DNA from: Candidatus Chlorohelix allophototropha
GTDB taxonomy: Bacteria; Chloroflexota; Chloroflexia; Chloroheliales; Chloroheliaceae
Assembly: GCF_030389965.1 (NCBI RefSeq)
Contig: NZ_CP128399.1
Location: forward strand, 2,764,799 to 2,828,798
Direction: 5' to 3'
DNA: 64,000 bases
The notes under the pieces are model-generated. The model was not told where the DNA came from and ran no database searches. It saw only the letters and a list, made by a program, of their open reading frames with translations. Below, piece by piece: positions 46,594-55,449 of this stretch (positions are counted from its first letter, which is position 1; each line of letters begins with the position of its first letter). The position numbers were made by a program, and so were the translations under genes.

Positions 46594-47659
46594 AGCCTTG
46601 CACCGTTAGAAGTTCTGCATTGAGAATGCTGGCAGCAGCCGCACCACGAATAGTGTTGTGACCGACCAGTACGAATTTATAATCAAGGATGGAGCAGTGA
46701 CGCAAACGCCCAACAGTAGTTGCCATCGCGCCTGCGCCTTCGCGGTCTAAGAAAGGCTGCGGACGATTATGCTCATGGCGCAACAGTACCGGATTGATAG
46801 GCGCATTGGGCAATTGCAAACGCTGCGGTTCACTTTGGAAATTCTGCAACACTTCGGCTACTTCATGTAGGGTGGTTTTACGACCTAACTCCACCGAAAC
46901 AGTCTCGGTATGAGCTTCCCGCACTGCCACGCGAGTACAAGTAGCGCTGATGGCAATTTCTGCATCTACAAAGCGGGTATTGCTCTCCACCAGTTGCCCT
47001 AACAACTTAAGCGGTTCGCTTTCGACTTTGCTTTCCTCACCGTCAATGAAAGGGATAACGTTATCCACGATGTCCAACGCGGAAACGCCCGGATAGCCTG
47101 CGCCACTGAGGGATTGCATACTGGTTACAAGCACCTTCTTCAATCCAAAAGCGTCCTGCAAAGGCTTGAGCGCCAGTACAAGGTGAATGGTAGTACAATT
47201 GGGGTTGGTAATAATAAAACCTTTGTCCCAACCGCGCTGCTGCTGTTGGTAACGTAAAATCGAAGAATGATCGGGGTTTACTTCAGGAATCATCAATGGA
47301 ACATCAGGGTCGGTGCGATGATTGCGAGCGTTGGAGAAGACTTTGTAACCTGCGGCGGCGAATCTTTCTTCGGTTTCGCCTGCAATATCGCTAGGCAACG
47401 AACTGAAAATTATCTCGCAGTCCCAGTCTTTGCCGGGTTCGCCTTCTACCAGTTCAATATCGCGCACGTACTTAGGTACATCAGACGATAACCGCCAACC
47501 GGGAACAGCGCCATATTTCTTGCCCACGTTGCGCCCGCTTGCGCCTAACGCCGTTACCTCAAACCAAGGGTGTCCATCTAAGCATTGCAAAAAACGCTGC
47601 CCAACCGCACCGGTTGCACCCAGCACGCCTACTTTAATCGGTCTCGCCGGTTTAAACAT
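46580..47659 (-). CDS. asd: aspartate-semialdehyde dehydrogenase
   Basis: 359 residues. It reduces aspartyl phosphate to aspartate semialdehyde, the branch point to lysine, methionine and threonine. The NADP loop is GVLGATGAVGQRFLQ, the catalytic Cys is in ITNPNCTTIH, and SLSGAGYPGVSALD and a conserved C-terminal HNTIRGAAAAS are present. The archaeal/fungal-like length and motifs suggest the longer ASADH subgroup. GGAGGAAAAG precedes the ATG by about 8 bases. It heads an asd-thrC operon; hom and thrB are not in the window. Confidence 0.95.
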   Translation of the reverse strand: MFKPARPIKVGVLGATGAVGQRFLQCLDGHPWFEVTALGASGRNVGKKYGAVPGWRLSSDVPKYVRDIELVEGEPGKDWDCEIIFSSLPSDIAGETEERFAAAGYKVFSNARNHRTDPDVPLMIPEVNPDHSSILRYQQQQRGWDKGFIITNPNCTTIHLVLALKPLQDAFGLKKVLVTSMQSLSGAGYPGVSALDIVDNVIPFIDGEESKVESEPLKLLGQLVESNTRFVDAEIAISATCTRVAVREAHTETVSVELGRKTTLHEVAEVLQNFQSEPQRLQLPNAPINPVLLRHEHNRPQPFLDREGAGAMATTVGRLRHCSILDYKFVLVGHNTIRGAAAASILNAELLTVQGYVGN

Positions 47660-47708
47660 ATTCTTTTCCTCCAGAATAGTGTCTTTCTACCGGGGCATCT
47701 GAGTTTAT

Positions 47709-47982
47709 AAAATAAAAATCCCCTCGCCCCGACCTATTTATTAAATAGGGACGAAAGGTTTCTTCCGTGGTTCCACCCTACTTCAACCTGCAAAATGCAA
47801 GCTCTCATTGGCAGCTATAACGGGCTTTTCCCGCACTCTTTGGGCTTTAGCGCTTAACAGAGCGATTCGTGGGTGGTATTCGCCGGGCTTGCAGTAAAGA
47901 GGCTTTCAGCCGATGACCTCTTTTCTCTGAGACCTTTGTGCCGGGTTACTTTTCCCAGTCAACATGTTAAAATATTCAATTC
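47709..47982 (-). promoter_or_regulatory. T-box riboswitch leader of asd-thrC
   Basis: On the minus strand the hallmark AGGGTGGAACCACG lies at 47779-47766. Upstream, an AAGAGG/CCTCTT helix fits the distal part of stem I, and GAAT-ACC-A (ACC at 47877-47875, with a second ACC next to it) is a plausible specifier, giving Thr. Downstream, CGTCCCTATTT pairs with AAATA(GGTC)GGGGCG (47753-47725), then ATTTTTATTTT follows, a likely terminator competing with the antiterminator. Uncharged tRNA-Thr would switch the operon on. The specifier assignment is the weakest part. Confidence 0.85.
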
Positions 47983-47988
47983 AGCGTA

Positions 47989-48017
47989 AGTATAGCTTTC
48001 AGAGGGTCAGGAGTCAA
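47989..48017 (-). promoter_or_regulatory. sigma70-type promoter of the T-box/asd-thrC operon
   Basis: On the minus strand TTGACT (48017-48012), a 17-base spacer and TATACT (47994-47989). Transcription would start near 47982, directly upstream of the T-box stem I. Confidence 0.75.
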
Positions 48018-48102
48018 GCCGCCAAAAAGCTGTATAATCTTAGAGTCAAAACTGAAAATGAGGTAGAGCTAACCGCTTTTTATAAATCTAAAGGTGAAAT
48101 AA

Positions 48103-49050
48103 TTGGCAGAAAATAACATACAGAGTACCGTAGTATTACGAGACGGAGTGAAGCTTAACTATCGCAAATGGAGTGCGCTCGATAATAATGCAAAGATAAA
48201 TACGCCGTTTTTATTATTACACGGGTTGGCTTCCGGTTCACGCATTTGGGACAAGGTGGCGACTGAGCTTCTGAAAATTACATCCGCCCCGGTTTATGCG
48301 CTAGACCAGCGCGGACATGGGCTAAGTGACAAACCCGATAGCGGTTATACCACCGCGCAAATCGTGGAAGACGTACACTCCTTTGCCGAGTCTCAAAACC
48401 TGATTTCTGAGCGTCCGGTTATCGTGGGGCATTCGTGGGGCGCAACTATAGCGTTGGCGTATGCAGCAACCTACCCTGACTATGTATCTGGTGTGGCGTT
48501 GGTGGACGGTGGAATGGGCAACATGCGTAGCCGCCCCGGCATGGATAACTGGGAGGAAGTGGCAAAACGCCTTGCCCCACCGGAATTTGCCGGAACACCC
48601 CGTCAGACCTTTCTAGATTATTTTCGCAAGGGAGGACAAGCGCGGTTCATTGCGCCAGTCTGGGATGCACAGCTTGAAGAGATGGTGCTGAACATTGTGG
48701 AACTGCGGGAGGATGATACGGTTGCGCCCCGTTTGAGCCGCCAGAACCACATGCAAATTCTGCGCTCGATGTGGGAATCCGATAACCTTGCCCACGCCGC
48801 TAATATTCACAGCCCGGTGTTAATGATAAGCGCCGAACCAACCACTACGCCCGATATGTTACCAGAAGATGAGCAACAGGCAGGTTTTATCAAGATGAAG
48901 CGAGAGGGGGCAGAGCAACTAAAAGCGGCGTTAGTCAGTTCACCCAAAGTAGAGTTTATAATAATGAGCGAAACCATTCACGATATCCCATTGCAACGTC
49001 CTGTTGAACTGGTAAAGCTTTTTAGCCAATTTTTCTTTACGAGGAATTAA
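48103..49050 (+). CDS. alpha/beta-hydrolase fold protein
   Basis: 315 residues. The nucleophile elbow GHSWGA has Ser111, the oxyanion loop LLHGLASGSRIWD lies near residue 40, and the His is in SETIHDIPLQRP. The family includes epoxide hydrolases, haloalkane dehalogenase-like enzymes and esterases; the substrate is not defined. The start is TTG at 48103 with AAAGGTG about 8 bases upstream; no ATG fits. It is divergent from the asd operon and convergent with the next membrane protein gene, 1 base between stops. Confidence 0.82.
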   Translation: MAENNIQSTVVLRDGVKLNYRKWSALDNNAKINTPFLLLHGLASGSRIWDKVATELLKITSAPVYALDQRGHGLSDKPDSGYTTAQIVEDVHSFAESQNLISERPVIVGHSWGATIALAYAATYPDYVSGVALVDGGMGNMRSRPGMDNWEEVAKRLAPPEFAGTPRQTFLDYFRKGGQARFIAPVWDAQLEEMVLNIVELREDDTVAPRLSRQNHMQILRSMWESDNLAHAANIHSPVLMISAEPTTTPDMLPEDEQQAGFIKMKREGAEQLKAALVSSPKVEFIIMSETIHDIPLQRPVELVKLFSQFFFTRN

Positions 49051-49051
49051 G

Positions 49052-51283
49052 CTACCCTTTGTGTGACAATGGGGTTAAAGCCAAAGAGTCGGTAAACTGA
49101 ACGTTGCGAACACCAAAGCTACGGCACACCCCGTTGTGGTAGATATGGCAGGCTTCTAAACTGACAATTTCCAGTGAATTATCGCCTTTTTGCAGGGCTA
49201 AATTCTTCAGGTCAATGGTGTATATCTGTGAAGGCTGTTCTGCCTTTACAGTAGCAACCACCGCACCATTCAAGCGAACCTGTATAGTTTTGGGTTCATC
49301 AAAAGGTCTTATTTCAACACTAAGTGAGCGTGAAACCTCACGTGGTGAGTAAAGTGAAAGTACCCCTGATTGCAATACCGGTCGTTCTACTACCCCATCT
49401 TTTAGTAGAGTCATTTCACCAAAAGCCCAACCAGAAACCAGACGAAAGCGAAACTTCTCAGATTCTAAAGGCTGTCCAGACTCGATTTTCCATGCAGCAA
49501 AACCCTCCTGATTGTTATCGTAGAAGGGCGCACCCAACTTTTCCAGTAAAAATTGATACAGTTTAGGATAGATTGCTTCACCGCTATTTCGATGTAATAC
49601 CACATAGCGAATGTTATTTTGTTGTAAGCCAGCCTTAAAGCCTTCTTCCACCGGATAAATCTCGCGTTGAGTCAAGTCAAGAAAGCTATACCACTTGTCG
49701 GAATAAAGCTGAGGAAGATTAGGCAGAGTTTCAACGGAGTCCCATGCTTGGGTAGTAGTACGAGATAAATAGCCAGTCACAATCGGGCGTTGGTGCAAGG
49801 TTTGATAATATTGGTAATTAGCATAGGGAAATACCGGCAAATCAAGCACTTTGCCCGGTTCTTTGTCCTGAGCCATTATCTGATATAAAGGTGAGTTGGG
49901 TATTTTTACAATGGGATAAGGAAATGAATAGGGCAAATGCTCAACCAGAGATAAGCTCATCACCAGCGCCGCCAGCAGTGGAGCAAAATAAAGTGGCGCT
50001 CTTTTTTTTGCCAGCCATAAAAATAAAGAGTTTGATGAGTAGGCGGAAAGTAATGCCAATGCAAACATTGGCACAATTGCCATACGGTCGGGAGCGCGGA
50101 AAAAAGAAAGAGCAGACCAACCATAAATCCAATTATAAAATGGCAATTCTCTATAAGATACACCACCTATCTGTATGGCAGGTCCTAAGGATAATAGCAA
50201 ACCGCTAAAGCCAAATATCAGCCAGAAAAGACTATTTTTATGGCGATTTGAACGTGGTAAAAATGCGCCGATTCCTAAAATGATAGCTACAAAACCCAAG
50301 TAAGAGCTTATTTCCTCGCTAGTAAAGTTATGATAAATAATTGAGGAGTTATTACCAAAAAGAAAATTGGTTTGATCAGGTACAAAAAAGCTCAATAAAT
50401 CAGCCGAAAGAGAATAAGTAGTCCCTTGCGAAGCGTTTTTGAAGGCTGCTTGCACATCTGGATCAATCTTGAGATAAACCGATAAAGGTAGGAAACATAG
50501 TACGCATGTAACAATCAGAATTAATCCGCCCAATAAAAGATTATTTTTTATTTTGAACCATTTGAAATCGCTTAGTAACTTACCTAACAAGAAAAGAATG
50601 GCAAAAGGCAATAGAAAATATGCCATTAAATATTGGTCAGTTAGGATTAATAATGACAAGCCTAAGCTAGCTAATAAAGCGTTAGCAATAGTAGGTTTTT
50701 TATAAAAGATAAATATACGCCATACCATAAAAGGAAGCGCATAAAGTGTAGCCAAGCCTAAATGATATTCGGCTCTATAAAAATGATACGTGCAAAAATC
50801 GAAAAGGAAGCCAGCAACAAAGCATGCCAGTTTATTGGATACAAATTCTGCTGCTAGAAGGTACATAGTAAAACCGCTAAAAACGAAACCCACTAAAATA
50901 GTCAGATTAATTGCCCCAAAGGGACTCATAAAATACATGAAAAATAGCCCTAATACCATATTTGCTTGATGTTGTATTAGGACAGCAACCTGTGGTAGCA
51001 AAGCAAAAAGATAATTGGTGTAATTTGGGTCCTGACCTGTGGAAAGAGCATGTTGAAACCACCAGAGTTGCCAACTACTAAAGAGCATATCACCTTCAAA
51101 AGTAGGACCAAGCTTGGAATCATTGAGATGAAACACAAAGGGAAATGTAATAATTATGCTAAGCAGTGTATAAGCCAGCAACGCCACCACCCAATGATAG
51201 CGTGCTGCCCAAGTAGCCAGTTTAGCGGTTTGCGCTCGAACACGAACCATTGCTGTGAGATTTTTTTGTGAGTAGGCTCTCAT
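49052..51283 (-). CDS. large GT-C-like integral membrane protein
   Basis: 743 residues. About eleven hydrophobic helices lie between residues 25 and 440, and a soluble C-terminal region of about 290 residues follows (beta-rich, with SLSVEIRPFDEPKTIQVRLNG). The first loop has PTFEGDMLFSSWQLWW and then QANMVLGLFFMYF, resembling YfhO/ArnT-type GT-C proteins. It probably handles a lipid-linked sugar at the outer membrane face, but no catalytic residue can be named with confidence. The SD is weak. bchH lies upstream on the same strand, separated from it by a terminator. Confidence 0.6.
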   Translation of the reverse strand: MRAYSQKNLTAMVRVRAQTAKLATWAARYHWVVALLAYTLLSIIITFPFVFHLNDSKLGPTFEGDMLFSSWQLWWFQHALSTGQDPNYTNYLFALLPQVAVLIQHQANMVLGLFFMYFMSPFGAINLTILVGFVFSGFTMYLLAAEFVSNKLACFVAGFLFDFCTYHFYRAEYHLGLATLYALPFMVWRIFIFYKKPTIANALLASLGLSLLILTDQYLMAYFLLPFAILFLLGKLLSDFKWFKIKNNLLLGGLILIVTCVLCFLPLSVYLKIDPDVQAAFKNASQGTTYSLSADLLSFFVPDQTNFLFGNNSSIIYHNFTSEEISSYLGFVAIILGIGAFLPRSNRHKNSLFWLIFGFSGLLLSLGPAIQIGGVSYRELPFYNWIYGWSALSFFRAPDRMAIVPMFALALLSAYSSNSLFLWLAKKRAPLYFAPLLAALVMSLSLVEHLPYSFPYPIVKIPNSPLYQIMAQDKEPGKVLDLPVFPYANYQYYQTLHQRPIVTGYLSRTTTQAWDSVETLPNLPQLYSDKWYSFLDLTQREIYPVEEGFKAGLQQNNIRYVVLHRNSGEAIYPKLYQFLLEKLGAPFYDNNQEGFAAWKIESGQPLESEKFRFRLVSGWAFGEMTLLKDGVVERPVLQSGVLSLYSPREVSRSLSVEIRPFDEPKTIQVRLNGAVVATVKAEQPSQIYTIDLKNLALQKGDNSLEIVSLEACHIYHNGVCRSFGVRNVQFTDSLALTPLSHKG

Positions 51284-51361
51284 TTAATCTAAAACCTATA
51301 CCTGATAAGTTAATAGCGGATAATTGATTTTACCCGCTAAACATTATAACCCGGCTAACAT

Positions 51362-51389
51362 AAAAAAGGGACGCATTTTAAAGCGTCCC
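51362..51389 (-). terminator. rho-independent terminator of bchH
   Basis: GGGACGC pairs with GCGTCCC around an 8-base loop. On the minus strand seven T follow, minus a final base. It lies 25 bases after the bchH stop. Confidence 0.9.
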
Positions 51390-51413
51390 CTTTTCACAAA
51401 TTATTCTCAGCCG

Positions 51414-54400
51414 CTATACCAAGCCCTCTAATCTATCTTCGAGGTCTTCGTAAATATCACGCAGTTGGTTGATTACATCTTCATCAGCCTGCCACAAACC
51501 GCGCCCGTGTGCTTCCAGCAAACGTTTGGTCATATTGTGAACGGCTTGCGGGTTAGCCTGTTCAAGGCGTTTACGCATCGCCTCGTCCAGTACGAAAGTT
51601 TGCCCGGCTTCGTCATACACCCAGTTATCCACTGCGCCAGTGGTAGCATCCCAGCCTAGCATATGATTAAAACGAGTGGAGATTTCATGAACACCGCTAT
51701 GGTCGTATTTGAGCATGCTCTCGTACCACTTGGGATTAAGCAGTTTGGTACGGTACTCCATTCGCAACAGCGTACCGACATCGTTAATCTTGGTTTCGCT
51801 GGTAAAACTCTCGATGTAGTTGAGCTTTACCTCTTTGCCGCTGCGTTTCTCCGCCATCATCTTGATAGTACCGCTGGCGCTGTAGTAGTGCTGGATGTCA
51901 CTGATACCGTACTCTACGCTATCAATTTCTTGAGCTACACGTTCAACTGTACCTAGAAGCCTTTGCATAGTTGCGCTATAATCCTGCCCGGCGCGGTCGC
52001 CGCCGTAAGCATAAGCGTTACGGCGCAGGTACACTCCTTCCAAATCATCCTGAGATTCCCAGCTACTATCCGTAACCATATCGTCCACGTAAGTGCCATA
52101 AGTGCCGGAAGCCTGACTGAAAATACGTGCAGTAGCCTGATCGAAGGTAACGCCGTCTTTTGCCATAGACTCATTCACATGTTTGCGAATAAAGTTCATG
52201 TTTTCAGGCTCATCGGCGCTAGCAGCGGTGCGTACCAACTTGTCGAGTAAATCGATATTCATCTGGAAGGTATCGCGGAAGATACCGCTGGTATTCATCA
52301 ACACGTCAATACGCGGACGACCAAGTTCAGACAATGGAACTAACTGGTAAGAGCTAACCTTACCCTGCCCGTCTTTGATCGGACGCGCTCCCATCAAGGC
52401 AATAATAGTGGCGATAGCTTCGCCTTTGGTTTTGATGGTATCCAAACCCCACAAAATCTGTGCAATGGTTTCAGGATAGCTACCGTTGTTCTCGGAGCGG
52501 TGTGTTTCTATCAAGGAATCGGCAATTTTGTGACCGCGCAACCAAGCGGCATCACTAGGAATGCGCCATGGATCGAGGCTGTGAAGGTTGCGTCCGGTGG
52601 GCAAAACCGCCACACCATCCCGAATCAAGTCGCCGCCGATACCGGGGGAAATAAACCCACCGCTCAAGCCTTTTAACAGGTAATCGAGTTCGCGATCATT
52701 ATTGATCAAACCAACCAGCATTTGCCGCCCATAAGCCATAAGTTCTTGAGCAGCTTGCTTCTCGTCAGAAGTAAATTTATCGGCGTTAGGGACACGTCCG
52801 TTCTGAACTATAGCAGCAGTTACAAATTGCTCACACCAGTTATCCACTTTCTCTTTCAATTCCATCGCTACACTATCCCCCCGACGCGCCCGCCCGCAAA
52901 GGCTTTCGTAGTTATGGGTAAAGCCGACGCTACCGCTGTCAGCCGCAGCCGCAGCAACGTCGGTTTTGAAGAGACTCAGCGCTAGTTGAGCCAGCGAATG
53001 ACCGTTGCGCTCTAGTTTGAGGGCTTCAGCAATCAGCGCGACCTGTTCAGTAGCAGAAGGGGCATCACCCAGCACATGCAAATCGCCTGTAATCAGGGTT
53101 TGTTCCATTTGTCCCAGATAAACCCAAACGCGGCTGGCATAATCCGCAAAGCTCTCACCGTCAAGCTTGACAATATCATCGGAGAGGTGGGTCAGGTCGA
53201 GTTTCAGAAGAATCGCATCGGACAATTCAACATTATGCTGACCATCACGCCAGTCATTCAGCAGGTCTTTGAGAGCCAGAAACTCTTTGTATAACCCGGC
53301 GCGACTGTAGGGCGGAATTGCATGGCTGACGATTACAGAATAACCGCGCCGCTTGGCAATATTCGCCTCGCTAGGGTTGTTGAGTGGGTACACATACAGA
53401 CTGGGGATTTCGCCCAACACGGTATCGGGCCAGCATGTCTCGGTCAGACCAAGTTGCTGACCGGGCAACCATTCTGCCGTACCGTGCATACCCATGTGTA
53501 CCACCGCATCGGCTTTGAAAGTGTTTTGCAGCCAGCGATAGAACATGATGTACTGGTGGTGAGGCGCGTTTTCCTTATCGAATAACAGGCGCATCGGGTC
53601 GCCTGAAATACCCAGGCGCGGTTGCACCCCTACATAAACGTTGCCGAAATTAAGTCCACCCAGCAGAATCTTGTCGCGTCCGGCAGGCGCAATTTCTCCC
53701 GGAGGGGCGCCCCAACGATTTTCGATGCGCTGTTGCTGATATGGAGTATTTTGCTTGTAGAAATCCTCTACCGCCGAAGTAATTTTGGATACGCTTGGGT
53801 CATCCTGATTCAGTGATGCTTGCAAAAGCTCAATCAATTTTTCTTTGGTTTCGGGAATATCGCCAACCGTGTAGCCATCTGCCTTAAGCCGATGCAATAG
53901 CTTAAGAGTAGAAGATGGAACATCCAGCAAAGCAGCGGTGGCAAGGTTACCCTGCCCGGTGGGATAATCGTAAACCAGAATCGCAATTTTCTTTTCGCGG
54001 TTGGCTTTTCGCTTCAGGGTAGTCCACTTGCGCGCCAGCTTTACCATGCGATCTACACGATCGGGCAAAAGATCAATCGCCTGACCGTTCACCCCACCAA
54101 GCACCACTGGGGCAATCGCGCCATCTACTTCGGGTAGAGAATAGAAGAATATTTGCGATACTGGGTTAACGCCCTGTTCCTTCCAACTCTTGATATCCTG
54201 TACTAATAGCGGTTGACTTACGGTGTAGGCTACATCTAGTTTGCTGAGAATATCGTTACTGGCTTGTGCTGCCAAGCCGGGCTTGGTGCTTCCGGCAGGC
54301 CCGCCAACCAGACCAAAGCCAAGTGTGCTAATCAGGTAATCCACCCCAAGTTCAGTCAAATAATCGCGTACCGCCACGTGACCTTCGACCCCTGTCACCG

Positions 54401-55292
54401 ACAGCGGAAGAACCCGCAAACCCTCTTTTTCCAAGGCGCGGATTATATCGGCAATATATTTATGCCCGTTCAGCAGATGGAGTCGGAAAAACAGAACCCC
54501 AACGGTGGCTTTACTGCCTTTTTTGCCATCCCAACGCCCGGTCTTCTTTTCCCAATCAAGATAATCCTTACTTTTGGCAACAAATTTATCTAGGTCAGGA
54601 TGCCAGAAACTGATAGCCGGCAATTCTAGTGGCTCTTCTATTTTGGCAATTTTATAACCAAATAGTTCGCGACCGATGAAACGGAACATATTGATTACGT
54701 TTTGGTCGCAATTGTTAGTCCAATAGGTGCTGATGGTCATCCAGTGCTTTAGGTCTGCCATCTTACCGCTGTTAGGCATAAACTTCATCAAGCGGTTAGT
54801 AAATTTCTGGAGTTTGATATAGCTATAATAAGCGTCTTCCTCGCGCCCTTTTACTAACAGATTGGCAAGCGCTTTTACCGGTTTAGGCATTTCCCCTTTG
54901 CTACCATCCGCTTTTTTGGTAGAGTAAGACCCGACCCGGTTTAGCTCCATCGCTTCAGGGGTACTTTCAAAGACGAGCGTCACTTTAGGTTGGGCTTCTG
55001 CCAGTAAACCTACCAACTTCTCGGACAACTCACCACCCTGAATAAGTGCGCCAAAAAAGCAATCGCATTCTTTGATAGCGGCGAGCGCTTCAGGATTATT
55101 TTTTTCAACGGCAGTATCGGGGAAAACTTTAAAGTCGAAACCGGGCATATCCACCGCAGCACGTTTGCCTAAATCGGTTAGATGAGCCATATTGTAAGGC
55201 TCCATACCCAGAACCATTACCATGCGTGTTGTTATACGCGACTTGGGTGTTTCCGTAGCGTTACGCGGCGCTTGCCGAGTCTGCGTGGCCAT
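51414..55292 (-). CDS. bchH: magnesium-protoporphyrin chelatase large subunit (BchH family)
   Basis: 1292 residues, the normal length of BchH/ChlH. An N-terminal DUF3479/BchH-N domain (about 20-200) has FESTPEAMELNRVGSYS and LMKFMPNSGKMADLKHW. The CobN/BchH catalytic body follows, with FFRLHLLNGHKYIADIIRALE, VTGVEGHVAVRDYL, GMHGTAEWLPGQQLGLTETCWPD and YPLNNPSEANIAKRRGYS. With subunits BchI and BchD and ATP it inserts Mg into protoporphyrin IX, the first committed step to bacteriochlorophyll. Paralogues BchS and BchT, and cobaltochelatase CobN, share this fold; the DUF3479 domain argues for the BchH group. GGAGG lies 6 bases upstream of the ATG. It is followed by its own terminator. bchI, bchD and other pigment genes are not in the window. 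Confidence 0.88.
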   Translation of the reverse strand: MATQTRQAPRNATETPKSRITTRMVMVLGMEPYNMAHLTDLGKRAAVDMPGFDFKVFPDTAVEKNNPEALAAIKECDCFFGALIQGGELSEKLVGLLAEAQPKVTLVFESTPEAMELNRVGSYSTKKADGSKGEMPKPVKALANLLVKGREEDAYYSYIKLQKFTNRLMKFMPNSGKMADLKHWMTISTYWTNNCDQNVINMFRFIGRELFGYKIAKIEEPLELPAISFWHPDLDKFVAKSKDYLDWEKKTGRWDGKKGSKATVGVLFFRLHLLNGHKYIADIIRALEKEGLRVLPLSVTGVEGHVAVRDYLTELGVDYLISTLGFGLVGGPAGSTKPGLAAQASNDILSKLDVAYTVSQPLLVQDIKSWKEQGVNPVSQIFFYSLPEVDGAIAPVVLGGVNGQAIDLLPDRVDRMVKLARKWTTLKRKANREKKIAILVYDYPTGQGNLATAALLDVPSSTLKLLHRLKADGYTVGDIPETKEKLIELLQASLNQDDPSVSKITSAVEDFYKQNTPYQQQRIENRWGAPPGEIAPAGRDKILLGGLNFGNVYVGVQPRLGISGDPMRLLFDKENAPHHQYIMFYRWLQNTFKADAVVHMGMHGTAEWLPGQQLGLTETCWPDTVLGEIPSLYVYPLNNPSEANIAKRRGYSVIVSHAIPPYSRAGLYKEFLALKDLLNDWRDGQHNVELSDAILLKLDLTHLSDDIVKLDGESFADYASRVWVYLGQMEQTLITGDLHVLGDAPSATEQVALIAEALKLERNGHSLAQLALSLFKTDVAAAAADSGSVGFTHNYESLCGRARRGDSVAMELKEKVDNWCEQFVTAAIVQNGRVPNADKFTSDEKQAAQELMAYGRQMLVGLINNDRELDYLLKGLSGGFISPGIGGDLIRDGVAVLPTGRNLHSLDPWRIPSDAAWLRGHKIADSLIETHRSENNGSYPETIAQILWGLDTIKTKGEAIATIIALMGARPIKDGQGKVSSYQLVPLSELGRPRIDVLMNTSGIFRDTFQMNIDLLDKLVRTAASADEPENMNFIRKHVNESMAKDGVTFDQATARIFSQASGTYGTYVDDMVTDSSWESQDDLEGVYLRRNAYAYGGDRAGQDYSATMQRLLGTVERVAQEIDSVEYGISDIQHYYSASGTIKMMAEKRSGKEVKLNYIESFTSETKINDVGTLLRMEYRTKLLNPKWYESMLKYDHSGVHEISTRFNHMLGWDATTGAVDNWVYDEAGQTFVLDEAMRKRLEQANPQAVHNMTKRLLEAHGRGLWQADEDVINQLRDIYEDLEDRLEGLV

Positions 55293-55449
55293 TAACTACC
55301 TCCAGATTTTCGATTTTCATAAAAAGGGATCTTCCTTGCCTATAAAATGTTCTATCATAAGAATTAACCGATTCAGGCTTGCGTTACTGTAGTACAGACT
55401 ACCAAGTGAGATCGGTATTAGGGAAACAAAATCTAATCTAAGTTAGAGT

